Assembly: GCA_037127255.1 (NCBI GenBank)
Contig: JBANSL010000009.1
Location: 38,352,975 to 38,416,974 of the forward strand
Origin: Persicaria tinctoria
Lineage: Eukaryota > Streptophyta > Magnoliopsida > Caryophyllales > Polygonaceae
Length of the DNA: 64,000 nucleotides
Direction of reading: 5' to 3'
The position numbers and the translations under genes are program-made. Positions within the stretch are counted from its first letter, which is position 1. Every line of letters starts with the position of its first letter. The notes beneath the pieces are model-generated. The model made no database searches and was not told the origin of the DNA. It saw only the letters and a program-made list of their open reading frames with translations. Positions 12,829 through 24,200 of this stretch are shown one piece after another.

Positions 12829-13035
12829 AAACTAAATAGGATAATATTTTTTATTTGATACAAGGTGAGGTTTTGGGGGTGATCAGTCGCGGCTGATCCA
12901 CCGCCCAAGGGCGTCCTCGCAGACGAGGTCTTCAATCTCAGGAGGAGGACGATCCAACAGCAGCGGCGCCGAAAGACCCAGATGCGCCAAACAGTCCGCA
13001 ACACGATTCCCCTCACGGAAACTAAATAGGATAAT
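12829..13035 (-). mobile_element. 5'-truncated LINE 3' end (173 bp) with 17-bp perfect TSD
   Basis: The insert 12846-13018 is flanked by identical 17-bp sequences at 12829-12845 and 13019-13035. Read on the minus strand it encodes the end of a LINE RNase H (REGNRVADCLAHLG...), a stop, a short 3' UTR and an A-rich tail next to 12846. A target duplication plus A-tail plus severe 5' truncation is the standard product of target-primed reverse transcription. Its protein differs from the surrounding LINE, so it comes from another subfamily. Confidence 0.9.
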
Positions 13036-14087
13036 GATTGCAAAGTAGTGATAATATGATAGAAAAGCATTTTCACCTGTAATTCTTGACATTGGTTGAG
13101 GTTCATGATCCTTGGGTTGATTTCAATATTATTTATAAGGTTATGCCGACTTACCTAAGGTCGATTTCTACGCAAAAGATACAATCACTTATTCAATCTG
13201 GCATCACTAAATAATAGCATTAACGAGCCGAGTACTTAAGACCAGTTGACACATCAATTCAATGCAATTATGAATTAAAAGGAACAACTCAAGTAATCCT
13301 AATTTCATCTACTCGACATAGATCAATTCATTCAATTGTTATCATCCACTACAAAGGCAATAGAAACAACATTGAATCAATGACTTTGTTTGCTATCGAG
13401 AAACCAACAACGAATTCATAGCATAAATGCAATTCCTAACATGGTGATCAAGTATAGAAAGGAACACAAATATATATATATATCAATAAGAACAAAATGA
13501 TAAATAAGTTTATAAATAACTAATTGAAATCAAATCCTCACAATTTATCCAACCATGTCCTCAAATCACAGGCGAAACTATGAGTTTAGCAACTCATAGC
13601 CAAAGTAACGTGCATCTCTCTATTGTCTCTCAAACGACACATCCAAAACCACATACCACACACACTGCTGGGATAGAATGAAAATAACCTAAATAGAGTT
13701 GTGCGAAACCCTAGGGAAATAATAATAATAGAATCTTCGGACGAAATCGGCAGTTGTTGAGTAAGGGACACCGGCGGGCACCGCTTCTCTGGCTCCGCGA
13801 TTCTTCCTTTGCTTTGACGTTGTGATCTCTTACTCCCTTGATGCTTTTTCCTTGGCCTTTCCTATGCTCCAAAATCAATCTTTAAGATCTCCCAAGTCTC
13901 CCTTCAAGCTTGGATTGTAAAACTGCAGAATAAACACTAAAAAGCGTAGATTTCGACTCGAATACTTTACATGAAAAATAATGGAAATAGAACAAAACAT
14001 ATGCAATACGACTACTTAAATGCAATAAGATCTACCTATAATGCTTATCTAAAATATGCATTGTCACGACAAGGACGATCAATTTTG

Positions 14088-14260
14088 TCAGTTGTTCCAT
14101 TTTTTTTTGGATGACGAGGAATCCACCTTTGGTGGCAAACCCCGGGCACGTAACCCAACCGGCAAGAGCCACGCACCAGATAAACCGGCTTGCGCCGACC
14201 GGCTCGACCTACTGGAAATGAGCAAGGCAAACCTTGCACGTGACTCAGTTGTTCCATTTT
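14088..14260 (-). mobile_element. SINE-like insertion with 16-bp TSD
   Basis: Positions 14088-14103 and 14245-14260 carry the same 16 bp (TCAGTTGTTCCATTTT). The body, 14104-14244, ends in an A-run on the minus strand after a CGTCATCC phrase. A similar CGTCATC-A(n) end is seen in the SINE at 53887-54114. I see no clear box A/B, so this copy may be 5'-truncated. Family assignment is inference. Confidence 0.65.
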
Positions 14261-14275
14261 GCCTATCTAAAATAT

Positions 14276-14966
14276 GACTACTTGATCCAGGGCATTAGAA
14301 AGTTGACTCTCCATTTTGTCAGTTGTTCCTTTGATTTACACACAATATTCTCAAAAGTCTCCTTATTTACTTTACCATTGATTATAGGGCATCCGAGATA
14401 ACTTTCTAATGCCCTAGTATGCGGGATTTGAAGGTGTTGTATCAAACCATCAATCCTTGAGCTTGGTACCCCAAATGTGGTCTGGAAGTTAGACATGTGA
14501 AAATTAACTTTTTGTCCTGACACGAAACAATATACGTCAATAATATCCCTTACTTTAGCTCTTGCCTCAACCGTTGCTTTTGCAAATATTATTATCGTAC
14601 GCTTCTTGATCCATTCGGGTGGAACCCAAATCTCCTTAGTATTTCCAACAAGAAGTCTCATTCTATTCTATCATACGCTTTCTCCATATCCAGTTTTATG
14701 GTTATCCATCCTTCTGCACCCTTCCTGGACTTGAAGGAATGAAAGATTTCGTGCGCTATCAGGACGTTATCCTGAATAGCTCTATCTAATACAAAAGCTC
14801 CTTGGAGTGGGTGGATGAGTTTATTAATTACACGTTTGAGTCTTTATGTAATTATCTTTGAAATGATTTTATAGATTGTATTTGTAGAGTATAAACTAAT
14901 AGGTCTATAATTATTAGTTGTAGCTGGATTGTCAATCTTGGGTAGAAGAGTTATAAAAGTATGATT
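14276..14966 (-). pseudogene. LINE reverse transcriptase, central and C-terminal part
   Basis: The minus strand encodes successive LINE RT motifs: NHTFITLLPKID, NNYRPISL, QGAFVLDRAIQDN, KLDMEKAYDRIEW, then SGQKVNFHMSNFQTTFGVP and SYLGCPIINGK. Order and spacing match plant L1 ORF2. Frame changes and stops break it. Its upstream continuation lies at 41594, beyond the Sirevirus that interrupts it. Confidence 0.85.
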
Positions 14967-14971
14967 TATTT

Positions 14972-15975
14972 TGAAGGTTCGATAATGTAAAACAAAGTAA
15001 TATAAAGATACTCTAGAATGGGGGTTGAATAGAGTATGTCGGTTTTTCGCAGATAGTCTCAAGACTTTTGAAGCTCGTGCAAAACCCTTTGAGATTAGAC
15101 TTAGTCTTTTCGCTGAAAACCTGAATCACAAAGTTAAACAATTCGAACCAAGTGCGGAAATAAGGTAAAGTAGTAAGTAAAGGATGCAATGAGTTGTTTA
15201 CGAGGTTCGGCACGAACTTGGCCTACGTCCCCGCCTAGGGTTCTTCCACAACCATAGGATTCAACCGACTTTTATTGATTCACAAGACTTAGGATCCTAA
15301 TAGCTCACCGAGAAGCTTCTCTCCTATACAATTGCAATCTAGTCAACTCACGTTCCCTTGGAGTCCTAGACCAATCTAGAAGAGCCCACCTCTCTCAACT
15401 ATCTAGTACAATCCTCCTACACTTAGTGAATCAATCGCCTAGTGTCCAATTCCTGAGTTACAAACTCTCGAGTATAACACTCTCCCATAATATATCCTAT
15501 AAGCTTACTGTGTAACTCTCAAATGCTTTGAAATGAAATAACAGACTCTTAAGAACTAGCAGAGAGCACACGAATAAGACAGATTTCACTCGAAGGCTTG
15601 AGTGCGAATGAGAGCTTGTGTTCAACGAATTGTCTTCCTGTCTTCTCTTCTTCCTTTCCTTTTTACAACGACAAGGCTGATCATGGCCATCTTCGAGATC
15701 TTCTATACTTGGAAAGTTTGAAGCCATGATCTCCGATTGTGTCCTTCTCATCTTCATGCTTTAAGGAAGAAGATAATTTTCGAAAAGCTTCCTGAAATGT
15801 TAGAATATAATATCTGGAAGCATATAATAATATAAAATAATATTCGAGCATAATAACATAGAGTACGGGTTTTGTGTTTCATCAACACAACTGTAGCTTC
15901 AAGACCTTTGACACAAACTGACTTTCAAAGCCTTTGAAACTTATTCCGATTTTCATCAAGGGAGTGGAGTTATCA
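14972..15975 (-). repeat. Sirevirus 3' LTR
   Basis: Read on the minus strand the LTR begins TGATAACTCC at 15975, directly after a polypurine tract, and ends ...CGAACCTTCA at 14972, next to target copy TATTT. The 3'-most 295 bp match the 5' LTR at 41248-41542. The U3 part (about 15267-15975) has no partner in the 5' LTR. The start at 15975 rests on the polypurine tract. Confidence 0.8.
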
Positions 15976-16205
15976 ATCTCCCCCTTGATGAAAGACAAAA
16001 CTTGTGCATCCCTGCAACTTAGTCAAACATATATAATATAAGCAACATCGGACTAAGTACCTGCATGGGTTAGACGAATGCTGGATCATAATTTTAAAAC
16101 GTGAAAGACATCCAACTGAAAACAAAACAAGGTCTTCTAAGACCTTCACAGCGGTAAAAAAAAGTTTTCAAAGTCTAAACCACAACAGATCATCTCCCCC
16201 TTTTT
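15976..16205 (-). other. Sirevirus polypurine tracts, two copies
   Basis: AAGGGGGAGAT occurs on the minus strand at 15976-15986, abutting the LTR, and again within AAAAAGGGGGAGATG at 16191-16205. The first should prime plus-strand DNA synthesis. Extra copies upstream of the LTR are a known Sirevirus trait. Confidence 0.65.
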
Positions 16206-16311
16206 GTCTTTCAACAAAGGGAGGAGGTAAAACAGTCATCAACAAGTTTTGAAACAGTTTCCAAAAACCAACAATGTTTCAGATTTGGGGTTAGCGTAGG
16301 GTAGGATAGGG

Positions 16312-16723
16312 TTAAGCTTCATCGTCCGGAGCATCATCCGTGAGCAGCGACCTCAGACCTTGCAACAACTTGGACACCCCGCTCATCTCCATCAAAAACT
16401 CCTTTTGCAGCTCTTTGATATCCAGACGAACTTCCTCCAAGCCCAACTCTAGGTTGTCCATGCGTTCATCAATGGCTGAGGCAGTGGGAAGAGCTTTTGA
16501 GGGAGAGGCAAGACTCCAAGTCCCTTGGGAGGACCGAGTGATGCCTATCTTCTCAAAGCTCTTGGAGTCGAACTTACCCATATGACGCTGTTGTTCTTCA
16601 TTTTTGAAATCGATTCCAGAAGCTTTGAAGATATGGGTCAAAAGGGTGGCAAAGGGGATGGGAGTTCCTTTTCTGGCTTTTCGAGTGTGAGCTATGGATC
16701 CGAGAATAGTGTTGGCCACATCA
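16312..16723 (-). pseudogene. C-terminal part of Sirevirus ORF3 (env-like)
   Basis: The open segment encodes PIPFATLLTHIFKASGIDF, then a likely coiled-coil (about NLELGLEEVRLDIKELQ) and an acidic tail ending at 16312. It continues ORF3 from 34084-35393, from which it is separated by the element at 16729-34078. Coding runs up to the left target copy AGATC at 16724-16728. The LLTHIF-type motif occurs in the plant transposon protein family linked to retroelement extra ORFs. Its function is unknown; env-like is a label by position. Confidence 0.65.
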
Positions 16724-17580
16724 AGATCTGTAACACCCCCTTTTATAATCCGAGGGAATGTCACAGCACCAGTGATTACTCGGACTTTAATGTCTTCGTA
16801 ACCACCTCAGGCTTATAGGGACATGCAACCATGCTCCCATAAACAAGATGATAATATTAAATACATAAATGAAATACAATTAAATTGCTGAAGACTTAAA
16901 AAAAAACTATTTATTAGTTTTTCCTCTAAAATTAAGGATTTAAATTTACAACTTGACAATATTACATCGAAAGACTTTTAAATAAATTCAAACAATAAAA
17001 CTTCTATACAATATATCTAGAAATTTTAAACTTAAAATACAACGTTAAAAGTAACTTAAATGTCTTCTCAACTTCTCTTCGTCTTCTCTTCTGAGACTCG
17101 ACCTAAACCTGCCATCACAAACAATAGGACGGTTAGTTCGTAAGAACTAGCAAGCAACGGCTCGAAAACTGGGACTACTTTGGATTCAAATTCAATGACC
17201 ATGATAAGGTATGAATCTAAACCCAAATGTGATTATTGAGAATATTTTATGTAGGCTTAACATTTTAAGACACTACTCCTATGACACGGATAATCCAGTA
17301 GGATTGAGTAACAAAAGATGCGAGCGACAAACACTCTTAGGAACCATACTCCGATTACAGATGGAATATGATATAGCTTGAATTAATTGTGATCACTATA
17401 AAGCTTTGTTCTCACTATGTTAACAAAATATATGTATATCACACACTTCACTCACTTTCTCACGTTGAGTAGTTTAACCACAAATTTATTTAACACACAC
17501 TTCACTCACATTCTCACGTTGAGTCGCTTAAACACAATGTTACAGACTTAACACGTTTACAACTTTTAATATAAGTTGAA

Positions 17581-17612
17581 CTAGTCATATCCCCGCGCTA
17601 TGGCGCGTTTAC
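17581..17612 (-). other. Helitron 3' terminus: hairpin plus CTAG
   Basis: The minus strand reads CGCGC-CATA-GCGCG, then GGGATATGACTAG, with T as the next base. This is the expected termination signal. The short Helitron at 52283-53463 has the same design with loop CATG. Confidence 0.9.
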
Positions 17613-18220
17613 ATTAAAAAATGGGTATACGAAAAGCAAAATAATATATTGGTAGATACATTGTATTATTTTGTGTAGTAGAAGTACATATTATAGTTAT
17701 AATGATATCTACAAATGTACAAATATTATTATAAGAATATAAGAATACTGTAAGAATACAAAGGAGAATAATAATAAGAATAATTAACGAATAGCAATAA
17801 AAGAAATTATTTATTAAATGTAAATAAATGTTTACATCGGAAATAAATTTGACATGATATCTAGATAAACCAAGAACTAAGAAGCGTTTATTGTGCTAGG
17901 AAAGAAGCATAAAGCTTCAGATAGACCATTACGACATTCAACGTCCATAGTTGTACTGCCTTCACACATAAAAACATAATAAAAAAGAAGAAGTTACGAT
18001 CATTCAATAAAGGCTACATTCAATTAGTTAAAAATACGAAATTGAAATCAAATTAATGAAAGAAGTAGGGAGCTAACTTACATAAAGAATTCAGTAAACA
18101 CTAACTCCACCAAGTTACCGACTCTAATAATTGCCTGCATAAGAAAGTAATGAGACCAGGATAAACACACATTGTATATAAAAAGTTATATGGAAAATTT
18201 CATATAAGGAGTGTCACCTG

Positions 18221-21200
18221 TTATGCCAATGCTTGTAACACTTCCTTGTACACCACATTTGTTGTAGTGTTCAATGGGTGGCCCTCCATATCACAACATA
18301 AAATTTTCAAGCCGGATTTGCTGGTTACCCTTGAAACCGCAACATATAATTGACCATGACTGAATACTGGCCTCTTTAGGAACAACCCAACTTGAGAAAG
18401 AGATTGCCCTTGACTTTTGTTAATAGTCATGGCAAAACAAACGGACACGGGGAATTGTCTCCTTTGGAACATGAATGGTAACGATGCTGTCTTTGAAGGG
18501 CACATGAGCATTCGAGGTATGAAGACTTGGTCCCCAACATTTCTTCCTGACATAACCTTTGCCTCAATGACGTGGTTACTTAGCCGAGTGATGATCAACC
18601 TAGTTCCATTGCATAAGCCAGCAGACTGGTCTATGTTCCTCATCAACATAATCGGAACACCAACCTTAAGCCGTAAAACATGATTTGGTATGCCTGAAGC
18701 TTTGATGGTATTCAGAAACTCAGTTGAATATAAAGGTTGTCCGGAACTTATAAATCCATCAGTCTTCAAAATACTATCAGAACTAAGGTACACCTTATCA
18801 TCGCCGGGCATCTTTGCAAGGATATAGTCATTTACTTGTTCCACAAATTCATGAGTCGGCGATAAGATGGCTCTCTCTTCGAAATATCGGGAATCTGAAA
18901 TGTGTTGCAGTATAGAAGGGTAAGTAGAATTGACAATTGCTGCAATTGGATCCCCTACGTATGTAAGAAGCAAATCTGGAGGTATCTCTACTGTAGACTC
19001 ACCATCTTTATGTTCTCCCAATGTACCATCCCCCACGTTAAGTATCCACTCAGAGAACTCCTGTAGTTCCTGCAAATTGGAGGTTGCACAATCTGCCGAT
19101 AGCCTCATATTTCTTGTAAGGGTAAGGACCTTACATGACTTCCATAAATAAGAAGAATGTATTGATGCAGAAACAATATCATGTCTAGTCCCTCGTGGAA
19201 TAACCGGTAAAATCTGTCTAAAGTCACCACCAAGGACAACTACTTTACCCCCGAATGGTTGGGTATGGCTGTGGGGATTCGAGAATTTAAGAACATCTCT
19301 CAAACTTCGATCCAATGCCTCAAAACAAAACTTGTGCATGACAGGTGCTTCATCCCAAATAATAAGCTTTGCCTTGCATATAAGCTCAGACAACGGTGTA
19401 CCTAGTACATGTCATGTGAATAGTCGAATTAGAAACAATTAATGTGTGTAGAAAGTGCATTTAAAATATGTAGAAGTACCTGGTTTGATGTGGCAAGTTG
19501 AATGTGCATCAATGTCTATAGGAATCGCAAATCTGGAATGTGCTGCCCTGCCTCCTGGGATTAGAAGTGAAGCAATCCCGCTGGAAGCCACTGTGAGAAC
19601 AATGTCACCTTTAGAACGTAGAGCAGCAGACAGGGCTCTCCATATAATGTCTTCCCTGTACCACCGTATCCATAGAGGAAGAAGAGACCTCCTAAGTTGC
19701 TAGAAACAGCATCCATGATTTCTTCATAAACTCCACGCTGCTCATTAGTAAATGTGGCCATTAGCCTACTGTGCTCCAGAGCCAACTCTGTTCTATCGTA
19801 ACTAAGTTCATCCTGAATAAGCTTATTACATCCTTCTGTAAGGAGGATATCATTCGGAAGAGGCATTGGAGGGTAGGCTCTGAGAGAGCTACCATTGCAC
19901 TGCAAGGATTTCTCAATTTGAGCCAAAGCATAATTTTTTAGTTGTTCTTCACTTAACTGCAAATCTGAAAAAATAAAGATATTTTAATAAACGAAATAGT
20001 AAGTTGATAGGGAAAAAATGACAAATGCAACATAATTGTATATAGATCACAATTGAAAATTTAAGACTTCATCATGATAATTAAGTGTCTACAAATATAT
20101 GATAATTAAATTACAATTTATTTATGATGGTATGAATAGCATGTAATATGAATCATATATACCTATCATTCGAATATCACGTTAATAGCATGTAATATGA
20201 ATTATATATACACCAGGAACATGCGTAGATATATATAATGGTATTAATAGCATGTAATAAGTCTTATATATACACCAAGAACATGCATGGATATATATAA
20301 TGGTATTAATAGCATGTAATATGAATCATATATTATCATGTCCGTAGATCACATTATAATTAAAGTGGTTGATAAAATAAAACTAATAACATAAAAATAA
20401 ACATATAAACATATATACCTTTCATTCGAAGTAATTTCCTTTGACGGTGAAGAATATCATCTGTTAGGAGATGCCATGTTTTCTCCCAAATAGACTCTGG
20501 CCTAGACAAAGTACCAGTTAGTAATAACATAGCGAAAAGTCTCCGCAAATAACATGGATGTCCTGAAAAGCTGGCTTCTTCTATGGCATGGATGTACTCC
20601 TTTTCATCGTCCAGCAAACCCGAAGCATAACACGCTTCCTTGAAAGAAGAATATAAGACTCCGTCAACAGTTCGAATATCTTCATAAGATTTAGGACCCC
20701 GGCTTCTATTCAATAAGATACGTAGGTAGTACAACTCCTTAGCTGCAGGAGTTACATGAAACATCCTTCCAATAGCAAAACCACGTTTTCTAGGAGTCCA
20801 TTCTCGCTGCTGTTGTTTCCACACAAACAAAGTTGGAAACTCGGCATAAGTCAATTTTCTAGCATGTTCGTACTTCTTATTACATTCCATCAGGCCAAAA
20901 ACAAAGTTTGTCGACCCTCAACTTTGTTGATCACATCATTGATGGCTTCAGCATCACGAAACACAACATTCTGTTCACCGGGCAAATGAAAATTCAACCG
21001 CTCAACTGATGGAACCCTATAGTGAATAGGGTACTCGTATATTCGCCAAAGTGCTTCGATTGGAGAGAGATACCTAAAAAGAATAAGATGATTGATAAGT
21101 TATATATAATAATAAAAAAACATTACGATGGTTGACAAATTAAGAAAGTTATAAAGGGAAATATTACCTTGCATCACATAACCTTTGTATTTCATCAACA

Positions 21201-24200
21201 TCTTGTCCATCTGGATCATCATTAGAAATTGTTGCATTAATTTGATCATTTCCCTTGCTTATGTACTTGAACAAATATTTTATTGACCTCGATTGATTGC
21301 ACCATTCTACATTGATATGTGCTTGATATTTGAGGAGAAGGGTTGGATTGTAGGGAACTACAAATCTGCTGTCTAGATCAACTTTTCCCTTCGTAACCGT
21401 TAAACCGTTGTTCGATCTTCTATATAATGGATACCCATCATCATCAAATGTTGTCCTTTCAACATACCCTTTAGGAAAAAATTTGGTGCACGATCCTTTT
21501 TGCATGCAAGGAGACTTACTATTAGCTTTTCCACAAGGACCATGCATCATAAAACTCTTCACTGCAGAATACAAATCTGGTTGTCTGACTGGATCAGGAA
21601 TATCCGCAGAGATAACTCTATCAATGTCATCCGCAGTAGACAACTTATCTTTTTTTTTTAGCCATAGAACAATATGGGCATGGGGCAGACCACGTTTTTG
21701 AAACTCAATAGTATACACAACTGGAAAGCCAAAAGTTGACAACGTAATAATATTTAGAAACATGTGTAAACAAAATAATAATAAAATGTACGGAAACATT
21801 GGCGTGATAGAAGAGGCGGAGAATTAACGGTGCAATCATTTAATACTCCGTATAATGCATGTATACATGTTCATACTATAAAATCCAAGTTTCAAATTGC
21901 TTATTTATATTAAGTAGGGTTTTGAAAGTTACTTTCATTAGGTATATTTAATGGAATGGATAAAATTGAATTTATACAGTGGATATATTTAGGACACTCA
22001 GGGCAAATAAATTTGACATGCATGGATGACAATAAACGGCAAATTATTTATATAACATACTGTGACTTTTATTCAATCTTTTCTATCTTTTAATATTTAA
22101 TCAATTTAAAGCATATTTTCGATTAGACTGGAAAATTGATATATGAATAAATTAAACCGAAAAAAACAAATCAATATACAGACATTGGTGAGAAGTCAAT
22201 GCCTTAGGTCGTAAATGAAAAAAGGAATTGCATAAAGCTATCTAAAAAAAATTTCTAAGACAAACAAATCTGTAAATAATTGATTAAATTGGAATATAAA
22301 TAAGGGAGCGAAGAAGAAGGGAAGTACACATACGGGATTGACAGTCTCCGAATATGCGGTTGCATCTCAAGTCCTGTATGAGTTCATGAAGTTTGATGCT
22401 AAAGAGCCGGCAAGAGAAATCAAACAGCTCCTCGGTTGTAGCACCTGAGATGTCAGCTAACCGTACAATTTCTGGCCACTTAGCATTGCAAGTAAAGGTG
22501 ATAAACAAATCAGGATGGCCATAAAACTTGCAAAGTGCCATAGCATCTTGATACATCTGCATCATATACCTGGGTCCCCCGGTAAAAGACGACGGCAGCA
22601 GAATACGCTTTCCAGCAGATGAAGGGTCGGTGTTTCCTTTAGAAGCTGCAGCAGAAAGGTTCAAATAAGTATCTGAGCGCAAATCTTCCTGGTGAAACCG
22701 AAAGTATGATAGTCGGGAAGATTCAATCATGGTATAACCGTCAACAACTAACTGTTGCAGCAACTTCTGAGCGAGTAAAAAAAGTGCAGTTTCTGTGAAC
22801 CGGTGCTGAAATCTGTAAGCGAAAAATTCCCTCAAAGTCAACCTGGTTCTCTTGTGATTTCCATCAATATCACGATGTTCAATTTCGATGGTGTAACCAT
22901 CTTCAGCATATGGAAAAAGCAAAGGATACTGAAGAGCAAGATACGAAGGATGCAACTCATTTATTCGCTGCAATTCACCGGTCCGTGTCTGAATAACTAT
23001 ATCTCTTTCTCCACCTGAAGAATCAACACCATCAATAATAATAGCTGCAACTTCGGAAGTGGTCGGAAGATTGTATCTCCTGCCATCACGTCCTCTTTTC
23101 CCTAAGAGCTTTATTTTGACACTTTTAGAAGTACCATCACAAAACCGATCTCTAGCCATTCTGAAAGATTGAGCCAATGGGTTGTGCTCATCAAGCATAT
23201 TCTTTAAATCATGCACAAGAGATTCATCGAATTCTTCGGTTGCAGTTGACCTACGTGAGTAATGATGTACAATGTCATTTAGTATTGAGATATGGATATA
23301 ATTAATGAAAATATTGACAATGATATTTGCAAACCTGGCTGAGTTAATGCGATTCGATTCCTCATTTGCCGTATCATATATATACAATTGGGAGAATTTA
23401 GGAGAATCTCCATCGACGGGCACAAGACTTCCTATTCTGTGAATGTTCTGACCCTGGATACGATAGACGTAAGGTCCATTTCCAGGAGGAGGTGAAAGCG
23501 TTGCACCCATGGAGGTAAATGCAAACATGTTGTTGTAACTTCGAATATGCTCGAGAAAATGGCTACTCCTTGGATCTACGCCTGTGTAAAGGTCTCGTAG
23601 CAGAACCGGTGGCTCTTTAACCAAAGGTAGTTGAACTTTTCCCTTTGAACAACACAAACTAAATGTTGGTTTCGACTGGCGTTGGGATTTGATACTTCGT
23701 TCCTCATACCACATCAAGGCATTGCAGTAACCACATTTCCAAGTAGGAAGCCCAATATCAACATACCCTGCAAACCAATGACCGAGCATTACATGAAGGT
23801 TATACATTTCAGAAGTTGGAATCCAGTAATCAGGTATATTTCATTATGAACAGATAAACAATTGATTTGCAGATTCGTATGCTATCGTATAATACATTAA
23901 AAATTGACAAATGAAAAGGTACAATAATGACATGTCGATAGGGTAATAATTTTTTCATAAATCAGTTATCCAAATATAGATTTATTACCATTAGGAACAT
24001 CGACTGTAGGAGTCTCCTGTTGAGTAACGTACGTGGTCGTGGAATCTGGAGAATCAACTGCAAGGAAAAAGAAGCATTATAAACATGGTGTATTAGAGGT
24101 GAAGATTATCAGGAATGGTTAAGAAAATATCAGGTGTTACCATTAGATACATCAGTTAAAGGTGGAGAAAATTGATGTATAGAACTCGAGCCAAGGTAGC

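Larger units (their letters stand above)
12681..14275. repeat. Unclassified non-coding insertion interrupting the LINE
   Basis: LINE coding stops at about 14276 and resumes at about 12680. The 1.6 kb between has no protein signal of its own apart from the LINE tail and SINE-like copy it carries. Its start has phrases such as ACAAGTAAGGAATCAATCCCAC, a pattern I associate with dispersed non-coding plant repeats, but I cannot name the family. I found no target duplication for the block. About 100 LINE codons are also missing at the junction, so a deletion may have accompanied insertion. Confidence 0.5.
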
